Shown here: positions 17,102-25,764 of the stretch, piece by piece
Position numbering within the stretch: position 1 is the stretch's first letter
Layout of the letters: each line of letters begins with the position of its first letter
Program-made: the position numbers and the translations under genes
The notes under the pieces: generated by a model
Database searches by the model: none
Seen by the model: only the letters and a program-made list of their open reading frames with translations
What the model was told of the DNA's origin: nothing
Assembly (NCBI GenBank): GCA_015056145.1
Contig: SVGY01000013.1
Location: forward strand, 1-64,000
Length of the DNA stretch: 64,000 nucleotides
Direction of reading: 5' to 3'
Source of the DNA: Clostridiales bacterium
Lineage (GTDB): Bacteria > Bacillota > Clostridia > Christensenellales > Aristaeellaceae

Positions 17102-17772
17102 CCGTTTTTCACCGCCTTATAGCCAAGCCCCCGCACGGATACGATATCGAACTCCGGCCATCCCTCAAAGCGTTTGCGAAGCCTTCCGATATGCACCGTT
17201 ACCGTTTCCCAACCCGTCTCGGACTCTGTACCCCAAATTTCATCCATCAGCTCGATGCGGGTAAAAATTTTCCCAGGATTACTCAACAGCTTGAAAAGCA
17301 GCTGAAACTCCTTCTGGGGCAGCGAATGGTTTTCCCCGCTGCGCTGCACGGTAAGGGAATCGTAATCCAGCACCACATCCCCGATGTGTATCTTTCTCTC
17401 GCTGGCAATCCGGGACATTCTCAGAAGGTTTTTCACCCTCAGCAGCAGCTCTTCCTCATCCACGGGCTTGGTCATAAAATCATTGGTGCCAAGACGGTAG
17501 CCCAGCTTGCGATCCTCCGGGAGCTGCTTGGCGGACACCATCAGAATGGGCAATTCGGAGTTGACGCTGCGCAACTCTTTGGTAAACTCGTAACCATCCA
17601 TTTTGGGCATCATAATATCCAGCACCACAAGGTCGATGTGCTGTTTTTCCAGCATATCCAGCGCCGCTTCCCCATCCTCTGCCAGGAACACCGTGTAGTG
17701 GGCGGCTTCCAGAAAGGCCCGCATGAACAACCGAGTGTTTTTATCATCATCCACCACAAGAATACGAAACAT
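17098..17772 (-). CDS. OmpR/PhoB-family response regulator
   Basis: The 224-residue regulator has a receiver domain (acidic pocket VVDDDK, phospho-Asp in VLDIMMPKMDG, Thr/Ser switch at LMVSAKQ, Lys in MTKPVDEEE) and a winged-helix DNA-binding domain ending DIVSVRGLGYKAV. The ATG at 17772 removes a 12-residue spurious extension. It is the first gene of the pair with the kinase downstream. Upstream are tandem 11-bp repeats (17807-17888) of the spacing bound by this family, so the pair is probably autoregulated. Confidence 0.95.
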   Translation of the reverse strand: MFRILVVDDDKNTRLFMRAFLEAAHYTVFLAEDGEAALDMLEKQHIDLVVLDIMMPKMDGYEFTKELRSVNSELPILMVSAKQLPEDRKLGYRLGTNDFMTKPVDEEELLLRVKNLLRMSRIASERKIHIGDVVLDYDSLTVQRSGENHSLPQKEFQLLFKLLSNPGKIFTRIELMDEIWGTESETGWETVTVHIGRLRKRFEGWPEFDIVSVRGLGYKAVKNG

Positions 17773-17806
17773 AATTATCACCCCAAAAATATCATAGCTG
17801 CCCAGC

Positions 17807-17828
17807 ATAAACTGAGGATAAACTGACG
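17807..17828. promoter_or_regulatory. Tandem 11-bp direct repeats, candidate response-regulator site A
   Basis: ATAAACTGAGG (17807-17817) and ATAAACTGACG (17818-17828) abut each other directly. Eleven-base periodicity is the hallmark of OmpR/PhoB-type binding boxes. It lies 35 bp upstream of the response-regulator start. Confidence 0.65.
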
Positions 17829-17866
17829 CCCCGGCGCATTTGCAGGCAGCCAGAAAAACTGCATGA

Positions 17867-17888
17867 GTTTCAGTTTAGTTTCAGTTTC
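17867..17888. promoter_or_regulatory. Tandem 11-bp direct repeats, candidate response-regulator site B
   Basis: GTTTCAGTTTA (17867-17877) and GTTTCAGTTTC (17878-17888). The shared core TCAGTTTA is the reverse complement of TAAACTGA in site A, so two tandem pairs face each other across ~38 bp between divergent genes. Confidence 0.65.
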
Positions 17889-17943
17889 GCCTGCTCCGCT
17901 ATGCTTGTTTTGTAAAACCATCTATTGCAGCGAGGCGATGAAC

Positions 17944-18423
17944 ATGGCACCGAAACTTTTCTTCCTTGGCGAAGGGCCAAATATGAACAGCCTGCGTGCG
18001 CAACTGCCCCAGTCTTCAGAGGAAGGCGGCAGGGACTGTGCCGTACTGTTCGAGGTGCAGCGGGCGGCCTGCCCCTATGAGCTCATTTCCCTTCTGGGAG
18101 GCCTGGAAAACAAACGTCTGCTTCTGATCGCCGTCACGCCTCTGGCAGACAGCAGCGATTTTCACCGCCAGCTGGAAAGCCAGATTTTGCCATTTCTGCC
18201 GGACAGCTGTCAATATCTGGGATTGCAGCTGTGCCCGGGAGAGATGGAACCGGAAAGCCTGTTTTTCTTTACATCGTTTTTGCAAAAAACCGGTCATTCT
18301 GAAAGGCTGTATCGCTTCCGCAGGGCATATGCCGCCTCCCGCCGTCATCCTGACGGGCAGGATGCAGCAGCGCTCCAAAGCCTGCTGCAGCAAACCTTTC
18401 CCGCAGAAGTATGCCAGAAGTGA
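17944..18423 (+). CDS. Hypothetical protein divergent from the two-component system
   Basis: The 159-residue soluble protein begins MAPKLFFLGEGPNMNSLRAQ; the start is placed at 17944 because GCGAGG lies 8 bases upstream, and a longer frame would overlap the repeats of site B. It shows a small alpha/beta pattern with RLLLIAVTPLADSS as a central strand and an Arg-rich segment near the C-terminus. I recognise no family. Its position opposite candidate regulator boxes suggests it may be a target of the neighbouring response regulator. Confidence 0.6.
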   Translation: MAPKLFFLGEGPNMNSLRAQLPQSSEEGGRDCAVLFEVQRAACPYELISLLGGLENKRLLLIAVTPLADSSDFHRQLESQILPFLPDSCQYLGLQLCPGEMEPESLFFFTSFLQKTGHSERLYRFRRAYAASRRHPDGQDAAALQSLLQQTFPAEVCQK

Positions 18424-18457
18424 ACCCATGTAAATCCGTCACCAGGCCAACAGACAA

Positions 18458-18488
18458 GCCGCCGGCATTCCACCGGCGGCCTTTTTTT
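18458..18488 (+). terminator. Terminator
   Basis: GCCGCCGG (18458-18465) and CCGGCGGC (18473-18480) form a stem followed by CTTTTTTT. It lies between two convergent genes. Confidence 0.9.
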
Positions 18489-20658
18489 ATACAGAAATTG
18501 ATTTGCCTTTCCTGGTAAAGCAATACAGCCAGCTTTCGTGATCCTCATGGGCCTGCGGCACAGGAATGCCTATATTCATCAGCGCTGCGCCGGTAGCCTC
18601 AATGCCATGCTCAGGGTCGGTATACACCGTTTCTTCCTCGAGCCCTGCAAGTTTTACCCGCCAGGTGGTGGGATTGGGCACTGTCCAGTCCTGATATACG
18701 CACAGGATCACCTGTTCCGCATCCCGGAACTGCCATGCAGAGCGGCCTTCTGCCTCAAAAGGATTCACAAGGCGGCTGTATTCACCCTGCTGCATGGTGC
18801 GGCGCAGCCTTTTCACCGTGCTGACTGCCTCCTTGGCGCAGGCAATATCCTCCGGGCTGAGGCTGGTCAGATCCAGCTCAAAACCGAAATTGCCGCCCAT
18901 GGCCACGTTGCAGCGGGTGTGGAAAGGCGTACTGCGCCCGGTTTGGTGATTGGGCACTGCACTGACGTGAGCGCCCATGCTGCTGCAGGGATAAATCAAC
19001 GATGTGCCGTACTGGATGCGGATCCGTTCTGCAGCATCCGTATCATCGCTGGTCCAGGTCTGGGGCATGTAGTGCAGAATGCCGCAGTCAAAGCGACCAC
19101 CGCCGCCAGAGCAGCTTTCAAACAGCACATCCGGGAAGGCCGAAGTAATCTCCTCCAGCACGCGATACAGACCCAGCATATACCGGTGCTGGCTTTCCAT
19201 GCGGCATTCGGCAGGCAGCACTGCGCTGAAGCCCTCTATCATGTTGCGGTTCATATCCCATTTCACATAGGAGATGGGCGCTGCACTCAGTACGCCGCCA
19301 ACGCTTGCAATGATGTAATCCTGCACCTCTCTGCGGCCAAGGTCAAGGATCAGCTGGCTGCGTGCTTCGGTACGGGGGCGTCCCTCCACATGCAGGCACC
19401 AGTCAGGATGGGCCCGGTAAAGGTCACTGTCCGGGGATACCATTTCCGGCTCAAACCAAAGACCCATCTTCATGCCAAGGCCGTTGATCCTCTCTGCCAG
19501 TTCCTTCATGGTTCCGCCCAGTTTTTCCTCGTTCACCACCCAGTCACCAAGGGAACAGTTGTCAATATTGCGCTTGCCAAACCAGCCATCATCCAGCACA
19601 AACAGCTCACAGCCGATCTCGGCTCCCCGCTGGGCAATAGAAAAAAGCTTGTCTGCGGTAAAGTCGAAATAGGTGGCTTCCCAGTTGTTGATAAGAATGG
19701 GCCGGGGCTCATCCCGCCATTTTCCCCGGCAGATACGCTTGCGGATAAAGGGATGCATCCTGTGGGAAAGGCCGTTGAGACCATCAGGAGCATAGCAGAG
19801 AAGCGCCTCCGGGCACTGGAAGCTGCTGCCGGGCTCCATCTGCCAGCGGAACACATCCGGACAAAGGCCCATCATCATTTTGGGCGCAGGATCGATTCCC
19901 ACATCCACCGCAGCATTGAAACTGCCGGAATATACATGGGTCATGGCGTATACATCGCCGCTGTGTTCCGTGGTTTTCGGGCTGACCAGAGCAAGGAAGG
20001 GGTTGTTTTCATGGCCGGATGCGCCTCTGCGGCTTGTAATGGAAAAAGTGCCCCGTGGCATGGGAATGCGCTGTGCCTGGCGTTCCCGTGCCCATGCGCC
20101 CTTGAGATGAATGATCTCGTATTCGTCGGCAGGAAGTGCCAGCGAGGTCTGAGCGCCCGTAAGGATCAGCGTATCGCCGCTTTCATTGAACACCTGCATG
20201 CTGCGGCTCAGCACGTCGCTATCCGCAAACACAGTGTAGCTCAGCGTTACAGATACGCCCAGGAATTCATCCTTCAGGTCGATCTCAAGGGTTTCTGCTT
20301 CCGACGCATCCTCCACATAGGAAGAAGGCAGGCCGACAAGCTGCTTCTTGCCTCCGATAATGCGATGGGCTGCATAGCGCAGAGCCAGCACATCGTCCCC
20401 CTTGGCATTGACGATGCTGAGCGCTTTCTGGCCATAATAACCCTTCTCCTGCGTGGGCACTTCCAGGGGATAGCGGCTGTAAGCGCTGTCAAAGGATGCA
20501 CCCTCCCGTGGCAGCACAAACAGGCCCGTTTCCTCTGCCACAGGCAGTTTCTTGCCGTAATAGCGATTAAGCAGCACGCCGTCCTCCACTTTCATCAGGT
20601 AGCTGTAGGTTGGTCCCTGCAGGTGGAACAGTCGGGAGCCATCGTCATAATGAATCAT
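18487..20658 (-). CDS. GH36 alpha-galactosidase
   Basis: The 723-residue cytoplasmic enzyme has the three-domain GH36 architecture: N-terminal beta-sandwich (~1-300), TIM barrel (~315-640) and a C-terminal beta domain. Diagnostic motifs are INNWEATYFDF, FVLDDGWFGKR, GLWFEPEMVSP, the nucleophile Asp468 in YVKWDMNRNM, ESCSGGGGRFD, and the acid/base Asp538 in QTWTSDDTDA. It removes alpha-1,6-galactose from galactomannan oligosaccharides or raffinose sugars. The start at 20658 has GGAGG 9 bases upstream. It follows the GH26 mannanase by 24 bases, last gene of a three-gene operon. Confidence 0.96.
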   Translation of the reverse strand: MIHYDDGSRLFHLQGPTYSYLMKVEDGVLLNRYYGKKLPVAEETGLFVLPREGASFDSAYSRYPLEVPTQEKGYYGQKALSIVNAKGDDVLALRYAAHRIIGGKKQLVGLPSSYVEDASEAETLEIDLKDEFLGVSVTLSYTVFADSDVLSRSMQVFNESGDTLILTGAQTSLALPADEYEIIHLKGAWARERQAQRIPMPRGTFSITSRRGASGHENNPFLALVSPKTTEHSGDVYAMTHVYSGSFNAAVDVGIDPAPKMMMGLCPDVFRWQMEPGSSFQCPEALLCYAPDGLNGLSHRMHPFIRKRICRGKWRDEPRPILINNWEATYFDFTADKLFSIAQRGAEIGCELFVLDDGWFGKRNIDNCSLGDWVVNEEKLGGTMKELAERINGLGMKMGLWFEPEMVSPDSDLYRAHPDWCLHVEGRPRTEARSQLILDLGRREVQDYIIASVGGVLSAAPISYVKWDMNRNMIEGFSAVLPAECRMESQHRYMLGLYRVLEEITSAFPDVLFESCSGGGGRFDCGILHYMPQTWTSDDTDAAERIRIQYGTSLIYPCSSMGAHVSAVPNHQTGRSTPFHTRCNVAMGGNFGFELDLTSLSPEDIACAKEAVSTVKRLRRTMQQGEYSRLVNPFEAEGRSAWQFRDAEQVILCVYQDWTVPNPTTWRVKLAGLEEETVYTDPEHGIEATGAALMNIGIPVPQAHEDHESWLYCFTRKGKSISV

Positions 20659-20682
20659 TGCCATATACCTCCGGAAGGTTTT

Positions 20683-22164
20683 TTATTCTGTAAAGGACGG
20701 GAGCTCGTCCAAGGTGATGAAATATTCGCTGTTGTAAATCTGCCCCAGCGAATCCAGGGTGTTATTGTTGCTGTCGGTGAGGTAATCGGTATGCCACACC
20801 ATGAACATGACCCAGGGTGCCTCTTCAGCCTGCATCTGCTCCTGAGTGGGGATGGTGCCGCATTCGTGGAACACAATGGGCATTCCCTCCGGCGCAACGG
20901 AAACCACTTCCTCATACAGATGGCCGTTAGCCCCGGGAGTATAGCTGTCTGCGCCGATTACGTCCACATAATCATCCCCGGGATACCAGGCGGCCATGTT
21001 GCCGCCGTTTCCGGAGTAGCCCAGCACCCAGATCAGGTTGTCCAGCCCCCAGTAATCGGTATAGCGGCTGTACATCATCTGCCAGAGCCTGACAAAATTC
21101 TCGCTGCCGCCCTTGGACCACCAGAACCAGCCGCCGTCCAGCTCGTGGAAAGGCCGCCAGAGAACGGGCACCCCTTCGTCCTCCAGCCTTTGCAGATAGG
21201 GCACCGCCCTGTCCATAGCGGCGATAAGCTTGAGATTGGAATCGGTGCCGGGGATAAACGCCTCGTCCCAGTTGAGGTTATGGTTCTTGCTTTCGTTGTA
21301 GCCGGAGGCAAAATCGCTGCCGGTATGCCAGCAGATATGAGGAATGCCGCCCATCTGCCACCACTGGATGGAGCGGTTCACAACGCCGCCAAAATCATTG
21401 TGCATAAAATCAAGGCCCCGGATAGCGGGCAGCTTTCCGGTATTGTTCTGGATGAACAGCATTTCGTAGTCCGGGGAACCCATCCAGGTGGATTCCATCT
21501 GGCCCGTGAGGCAGGCGCTGCCCCAGGTTTCCTGAAGGTATGCATACACCCTGCGGGCAGGCTCGATGGCATTCTCGTTGGAAAGATCGCCGTCATAGGT
21601 GTGGATGATCCTTTCCGTTTCCTCCACGGAGGCAAGATGGGCAGTCAGTTCCGCAGCAGCATCGCCGGTAAGAAAGTACAGGCCCGCAATGCGCCCGCCA
21701 TTCCAAGCCCCGATGGAGAGTGTGGTCAGCTTGGCCGGGCTGTCCACGCCCGCTTGCTCCATCAGCTGCTGAACGGTAAACACCATCAGCCGCTCCTTTT
21801 CAGGCTGATCCGACACAGCGGCGATATCCAGCTGATTTCCGCCAACGGAAAGGCCCAGCACGCCCCAGCCGCCATGAGTGGGGTCATCGCAGGCATAGCG
21901 CAAGGCAAGAATATCCCCGGGCTGAGCTTCACTGAGCCAGGGAGTCGGACCGGGACGGTAGGTCACGTTGGTCATGCCGGAAAAAAGGAAGGTGCCTTTT
22001 TCAAGAATAAGGTCCTCCGCCTGCCGTTTTTCTTCATCGGTGAGGGTCTGTCGCACGGCGGGAGCCTCAGCCGGGGTCCAGTATTCCGCATCCTCTGCCA
22101 GGGCAGCGGATAAATTCATCACAAAAAGCATCAGGGCAAGCAACCATGCAATTCGTCTTCTCAT
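20683..22164 (-). CDS. Secreted GH26 beta-mannanase
   Basis: The 493-residue enzyme has a signal peptide (residues 1-23, ending ALA). Residues ~45-170 form a beta-sandwich module (FSGMTNVTYRPGP, GWGVLGLSVGGN) that may bind carbohydrate. The GH26 TIM barrel follows (~190-493) with the acid/base Glu341 in VLWRPFHELDGGWFWW and the nucleophile Glu434 in IVFHECG. It cleaves beta-1,4-mannans outside the cell; products imported can be debranched by the downstream GH36 enzyme. Operon with the histidine phosphatase upstream (18-base gap). Confidence 0.94.
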   Translation of the reverse strand: MRRRIAWLLALMLFVMNLSAALAEDAEYWTPAEAPAVRQTLTDEEKRQAEDLILEKGTFLFSGMTNVTYRPGPTPWLSEAQPGDILALRYACDDPTHGGWGVLGLSVGGNQLDIAAVSDQPEKERLMVFTVQQLMEQAGVDSPAKLTTLSIGAWNGGRIAGLYFLTGDAAAELTAHLASVEETERIIHTYDGDLSNENAIEPARRVYAYLQETWGSACLTGQMESTWMGSPDYEMLFIQNNTGKLPAIRGLDFMHNDFGGVVNRSIQWWQMGGIPHICWHTGSDFASGYNESKNHNLNWDEAFIPGTDSNLKLIAAMDRAVPYLQRLEDEGVPVLWRPFHELDGGWFWWSKGGSENFVRLWQMMYSRYTDYWGLDNLIWVLGYSGNGGNMAAWYPGDDYVDVIGADSYTPGANGHLYEEVVSVAPEGMPIVFHECGTIPTQEQMQAEEAPWVMFMVWHTDYLTDSNNNTLDSLGQIYNSEYFITLDELPSFTE

Positions 22165-22182
22165 ACCATTTCCTCCTGTACA

Positions 22183-22869
22183 TCAACGGTTATATACATT
22201 TTCTATCTTTAGGTGGCGGATATGCTTTGCGTCATTGAGCATTTCAATTCGGGGCGAAACCAATGCCCCTTCCTCGCCAGCCAGGCTCAGGATGGTAATG
22301 CCGGTGTAATCCGGCCCCATATGGGAGCACACAAAAGGAAAAGGCAAATTGAGCAGGTGGCTGAGGATGGCCGTGGATGCGCCGCCATGTCCAAAGGCTG
22401 CAACGGTATCCAAAGCAGGCTGCATTACCCGGTAGTAATGCCCCTCCCTGACATAGCCAAGGGTTTTGAGCCATTCGTCGGTGGCGCCGGCAATGTATTC
22501 CACACAGTCCACCACCGAATTGTGAAGGAAGGGCTCCTTTTCATGCCAATGTAAATCCACAAGGCTCTCATTCCGGGCAATCATCCGGTCAGCGGTGTCC
22601 CAGGGGTGGCCGTTATGAAACAGCTCCTGCCCGTCCTTGCTGCACCAGGATATCTCCCGCATAAAATCGCACCTGACAATCTCAAGCCCAGTCCTCTCAG
22701 AAAGATGGCCGGCGGTTTCCATGGCTCTGCCGCAGGTGGAGGAATAAATGCGCTGGATGTTTTCCTCCAAAAGCCGTTCTGCGGCCGCCTGCGCATGCTG
22801 ATGCCCCAGCGGCGTAAGGCAGTCGTCAGCGTAATTGGGATGACCGTGCCGTACAAAAACAATTCTCAT
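22183..22869 (-). CDS. Histidine phosphatase (phosphoglycerate-mutase-like) family protein
   Basis: The 228-residue protein has the catalytic RHG motif in MRIVFVRHGHPNY (His8 phospho-acceptor), SSTCGRAMETAG (second Arg), and the C-terminal AFGHGGASTAIL His. Compared with standard cofactor-dependent mutases it carries a WCSKDGQELFHNGH insertion. Likely a phosphatase on a sugar phosphate or nucleotide; context in a mannan operon hints at a sugar phosphate. Start at 22869 with AAGGAG 9 bases upstream; earlier in-frame starts lie before or within the promoter. Confidence 0.88.
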   Translation of the reverse strand: MRIVFVRHGHPNYADDCLTPLGHQHAQAAAERLLEENIQRIYSSTCGRAMETAGHLSERTGLEIVRCDFMREISWCSKDGQELFHNGHPWDTADRMIARNESLVDLHWHEKEPFLHNSVVDCVEYIAGATDEWLKTLGYVREGHYYRVMQPALDTVAAFGHGGASTAILSHLLNLPFPFVCSHMGPDYTGITILSLAGEEGALVSPRIEMLNDAKHIRHLKIENVYNR

Positions 22870-22915
22870 GAAGCGGCGCTCCTTTTGTGCTGATATGGTT
22901 CTTTTCCCTGCGAAT

Positions 22916-22943
22916 ATTGTATCATGCGCAAAGGGCTTGTCAA
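22916..22943 (-). promoter_or_regulatory. Promoter of the galactomannan operon
   Basis: On the minus strand TTGACA (22943-22938), 16-bp spacer, TACAAT (22921-22916). It drives the phosphatase, GH26 and GH36 genes, which are separated by 18 and 24 bases. Confidence 0.85.
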
Positions 22944-23058
22944 TCATGGCAGAAAAAATAAAAGAAACTAATTTATCTCTCCGGCGAAAAAACGGTAAGA
23001 GCCGGAATTGAAAAACAAAAAATATATCCTTCCAGTTGTAAAATACTCAAAAAGTTGC

Positions 23059-23087
23059 TCGACATCCAACGGGTGTTGTGCTACACT
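23059..23087 (+). promoter_or_regulatory. Promoter of the secreted SH3-like protein
   Basis: TCGACA (23059-23064), 17-bp spacer, TACACT (23082-23087). Confidence 0.7.
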
Positions 23088-23152
23088 TCTGTATAGTGAT
23101 ATACAGTTTTTCCCAGATTGGTTTTCAGCATAATCGGAAAGGACATGATCCC

Positions 23153-24178
23153 ATGAAAAAACTTTTGGTTTTTTTGCTGATTGCATTGGTGCTGTGCCCT
23201 GCGGCGCTTCCTGCGCAGGCCCAGAGCCTCCCCGGTTCCGTAGAGCAACCTCTGACAACCTCTGATTTCTGGCAAAGATATCCATATTATCAGCCGATCA
23301 CAGGAGACCTGTACACCAATTCCTCCTATACTCAGGGTTGGAGCATGGGCACCTATCTGAGCACAGCGGGCTGCGTGCCGGATTTCACTCCCGCCATAGC
23401 TCCGGTTTACTCCGAAGCTTCCACTGCTTCCCAGCTGCTTTTCTACCTGCCCGAGAACACCACCCTCAATGTACTGGGCGAATACGACGGCCGCCTGTAC
23501 GATGGCAACAACGATATGTGGCTTCTGGCCTATATTCCCGATCATGACCGCTACGGCTGGATTCCCTTTGCGGCATTGGCGGCAAGCGGCCCCTGCATTG
23601 ATTCGCCTCAGGAAGATGTTATCCTTTGGGGCTACACCATCCAGCGTCTTTCCACCCGTAGCGGCCCCGGCACCACCTACAGCGAAACCGGCAGCTACAA
23701 CAGCACCAAGAACACCTGGGTGCAGGTACGTTCCCGGGCATGGGATGCCGTAAACGAAATCTGGTGGGTGGAAGTGCTCATTGGCGATCAGTGGCTCTGG
23801 ACGGGCTACAAACGCTTTGACCCTGACAGCCTGCCTCTGGAATCCATCCCCCTTTCCACCACTTATTCCAACAGCGGAAGCAGCAGTTCTTCCGGCGGGT
23901 CCTACACTCCCCCGGCTTCCGTCAGTTCGGCCCTGTACGGCTACGCCATCCAGCGCCTTTCCACCCGCAGCGGCCCCGGCACCACCTACAGTGAAACCGG
24001 CAGCTACAACAGCACCAAGAACACCTGGGTGCAGGTACGCTCCCGGGCATGGGATGCCGTAAACGAAATCTGGTGGGTGGAAGTGCTCATTGGCGATCAG
24101 TGGCTCTGGACAGGCTACAAACGCTTTGACCCCGACAGCCTGCCTCTGGAATCCATCCCCATCTCCCGCAACTACTAA
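23153..24178 (+). CDS. Secreted protein with tandem near-identical SH3-like repeats
   Basis: The 341-residue product has a signal peptide (MKKLLVFLLIALVLCPAALP..). An SH3-like region with YGWIPFAAL ends near residue ~145; two copies of a ~74-residue module follow (RLSTRSGPGTTYSETGSY, STKNTWVQVRSRAWDA, WWVEVLIGDQWLWTGYKRFD), joined by a Ser/Gly linker. RSGPGTxYxExGxY is the bacterial SH3_3-type motif, suggesting cell-wall binding. The copies are almost identical in DNA as well as protein. Start 23153 gives a clean signal peptide. The next gene, 32 bases downstream, encodes another wall-binding protein, so the two probably form an operon. Confidence 0.88.
   Translation: MKKLLVFLLIALVLCPAALPAQAQSLPGSVEQPLTTSDFWQRYPYYQPITGDLYTNSSYTQGWSMGTYLSTAGCVPDFTPAIAPVYSEASTASQLLFYLPENTTLNVLGEYDGRLYDGNNDMWLLAYIPDHDRYGWIPFAALAASGPCIDSPQEDVILWGYTIQRLSTRSGPGTTYSETGSYNSTKNTWVQVRSRAWDAVNEIWWVEVLIGDQWLWTGYKRFDPDSLPLESIPLSTTYSNSGSSSSSGGSYTPPASVSSALYGYAIQRLSTRSGPGTTYSETGSYNSTKNTWVQVRSRAWDAVNEIWWVEVLIGDQWLWTGYKRFDPDSLPLESIPISRNY
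23630..23851 (+). repeat. Intragenic repeat, copy 1
   Basis: About 222 bp coding for one SH3-like module; nearly identical to copy 2 exactly 309 bp (103 codons) downstream, with only scattered synonymous or single-residue changes. Confidence 0.9.
23939..24160 (+). repeat. Intragenic repeat, copy 2
   Basis: Second copy of the SH3-like module; see copy 1 at 23630-23851. Identity at silent positions points to recent duplication or gene conversion. Confidence 0.9.
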
Positions 24179-24210
24179 TCCTTTCCATTCATTGAAAAGA
24201 GGCGTTATCT

Positions 24211-25572
24211 GTGAAAAAGCCCATTTCTGCTCTGCTGATTCTCACACTGGCCCTCAGCATGTTCATCACCCCCGCCTACGCAAGCGATCTGTTGGAAGGC
24301 CCTCTCAACAATTCCGTATCGCTGTTTCCCCAGGACGGGGACAGCTTCTCCGCACCTTCCTTCATCTTTTGGGAGTGCTATGGCACCGTAGCCAACAGCC
24401 CCGCCCAAAACATAGCCTCCCTGGGCACCAAAAGCAATTCCATCACAGGTGTTCGCCTTGAACTGTACACCGTTCCCAAGCCCGGTACGCTGGGCGGAAG
24501 CATCACCCATTACTGCACGCTTTTTTCTGCAACCTGCGCCAGCAAAACACGTTCCGTTACCCTCAGCGAAAGCGATACCATCTCTCTGCCTGCGGGGTAC
24601 TACCGGCTTTCCCTCTACGCAGATTACAGGGGCTATACCTACGAAGACGATTATCTGATCGCCTCATCAGACTTTTCCGTATACGAGAATTCCTCTTCCT
24701 CCAGCCAGAACCAGCCCCCTGTCGCTCCGCCTCCTGCAGACACCACGCCTCAGACATCCACCATCACCATTTATTACGAGCTGATGGACGGAACCATTCT
24801 GGAGACGGAAGAACGTGTGTGCGAGGTAGGCTATCAGGACATCTACCCCGGCTGGAGCTACGCTTCCTACGAGCTCATCAGTGACAGCTACGTCACCATC
24901 AATATCAGCCCGTACGGGAATAACATCGCCCGCTTCATCTACCTGCCCTCCTGCGAATACAACACACCTCCCGAGGAAAGCTATTCCGGCATGTACGATA
25001 TGGGCATTCCCCAGATCTATCCCTCCAGCTACGGAAACAGCAGCCAAAACATGTACGTCTACTGGGTGCAAATGCAGATGAAAGCCACCGGCCAGTATTA
25101 CCAGGGCGGCGAATGGGATGAAACCGGCTATCTGGGTGACCACACCCAGTCCGAAATCAAGCGGATGATGCGCAACAACGGCTATTCCAATCACAGCGGA
25201 TGTGTGGATCAGGATGTGGTCAACGTGCTGGCATCCATCCTGGGCGCACGCATCCAGCCCATATATGTAGGCGATTTCTACGACAGGATGCACATCCTCA
25301 CCTCCGGCAGTACCTTCGGAAGCATGAAGCGGGTGCAGGATGTGAATGGCCAGTATACCGTCCAGGCAGAATGGGTACAGCGCTGCCTGAAGAAGCTGGG
25401 CTACTACACAGGCCCTATCGACGGCGAATTCGGCAATATGACCATCAGCGCCGTTAAGGCCTTCCAGCGGGATCACGGCTTCCAGCAGCGGCCCTATGTC
25501 ACCCTTGGCGTTGCCCGTACCATGCTTGAAGAATGCTATTACCGGGGCTTTGATCTAAGTGACCTGCCATAA
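24211..25572 (+). CDS. Secreted protein ending in two peptidoglycan-binding-like modules
   Basis: The 453-residue protein uses a GTG start with GAGG 8 bases upstream and has a signal peptide (ending AYA, residue ~25). Residues ~30-155 form a beta-sandwich-like region with a Ser/Gln/Pro linker after it; ~185-250 is a MucBP-like segment (TITIYYELMDGTILETEE); ~262-453 is the module shared with the protein at 14648-15424 (WVQMQMKATGQYYQGGEWDE, LTSGSTFGSMKRV, EWVQRCLKKLGYYTGPIDGE, RGFDLSDLP). All parts suggest adhesion to wall or host/plant glycans. A strong terminator follows. Confidence 0.88.
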   Translation: MKKPISALLILTLALSMFITPAYASDLLEGPLNNSVSLFPQDGDSFSAPSFIFWECYGTVANSPAQNIASLGTKSNSITGVRLELYTVPKPGTLGGSITHYCTLFSATCASKTRSVTLSESDTISLPAGYYRLSLYADYRGYTYEDDYLIASSDFSVYENSSSSSQNQPPVAPPPADTTPQTSTITIYYELMDGTILETEERVCEVGYQDIYPGWSYASYELISDSYVTINISPYGNNIARFIYLPSCEYNTPPEESYSGMYDMGIPQIYPSSYGNSSQNMYVYWVQMQMKATGQYYQGGEWDETGYLGDHTQSEIKRMMRNNGYSNHSGCVDQDVVNVLASILGARIQPIYVGDFYDRMHILTSGSTFGSMKRVQDVNGQYTVQAEWVQRCLKKLGYYTGPIDGEFGNMTISAVKAFQRDHGFQQRPYVTLGVARTMLEECYYRGFDLSDLP

Positions 25573-25576
25573 GCAG

Positions 25577-25615
25577 AAACCCGTGCGTCACATAGCGGCG
25601 CACGGGTTTTTATTT
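25577..25615 (+). terminator. Terminator
   Basis: AAACCCGTGCG (25577-25587) pairs with CGCACGGGTTT (25599-25609), followed by TTATTT. Confidence 0.95.
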
Positions 25616-25764
25616 GCCTTATCCAGGTAAAAAACTCCTTGCATTCCTCCGGTGAAAATTTACGCACATTTTACAGCCGGATGATATTCCTTTGATTTGC
25701 GAATGCTATATTAGGCACGGAAAACAAAAGATACAGCATATCGAAGAATGCGAGGGGATACTCA

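Noticed and set aside
18538-22113. A very long open frame (about 1190 codons) on the plus strand
   Set aside because: It is antisense to the alpha-galactosidase and mannanase genes, has no ribosome binding site and its His/Ala/Gly-rich composition is that of a GC-rich shadow frame.
23153-24178. Assembly duplication artefact
   Set aside because: The two copies differ at several scattered positions and are joined by a unique linker, so they are most likely real; read depth would settle it.
25669-25713. A sigma-A promoter for the Na/Pi cotransporter
   Set aside because: TATATT at 25708 has no -35 box at acceptable spacing; the evidence is too weak to list.
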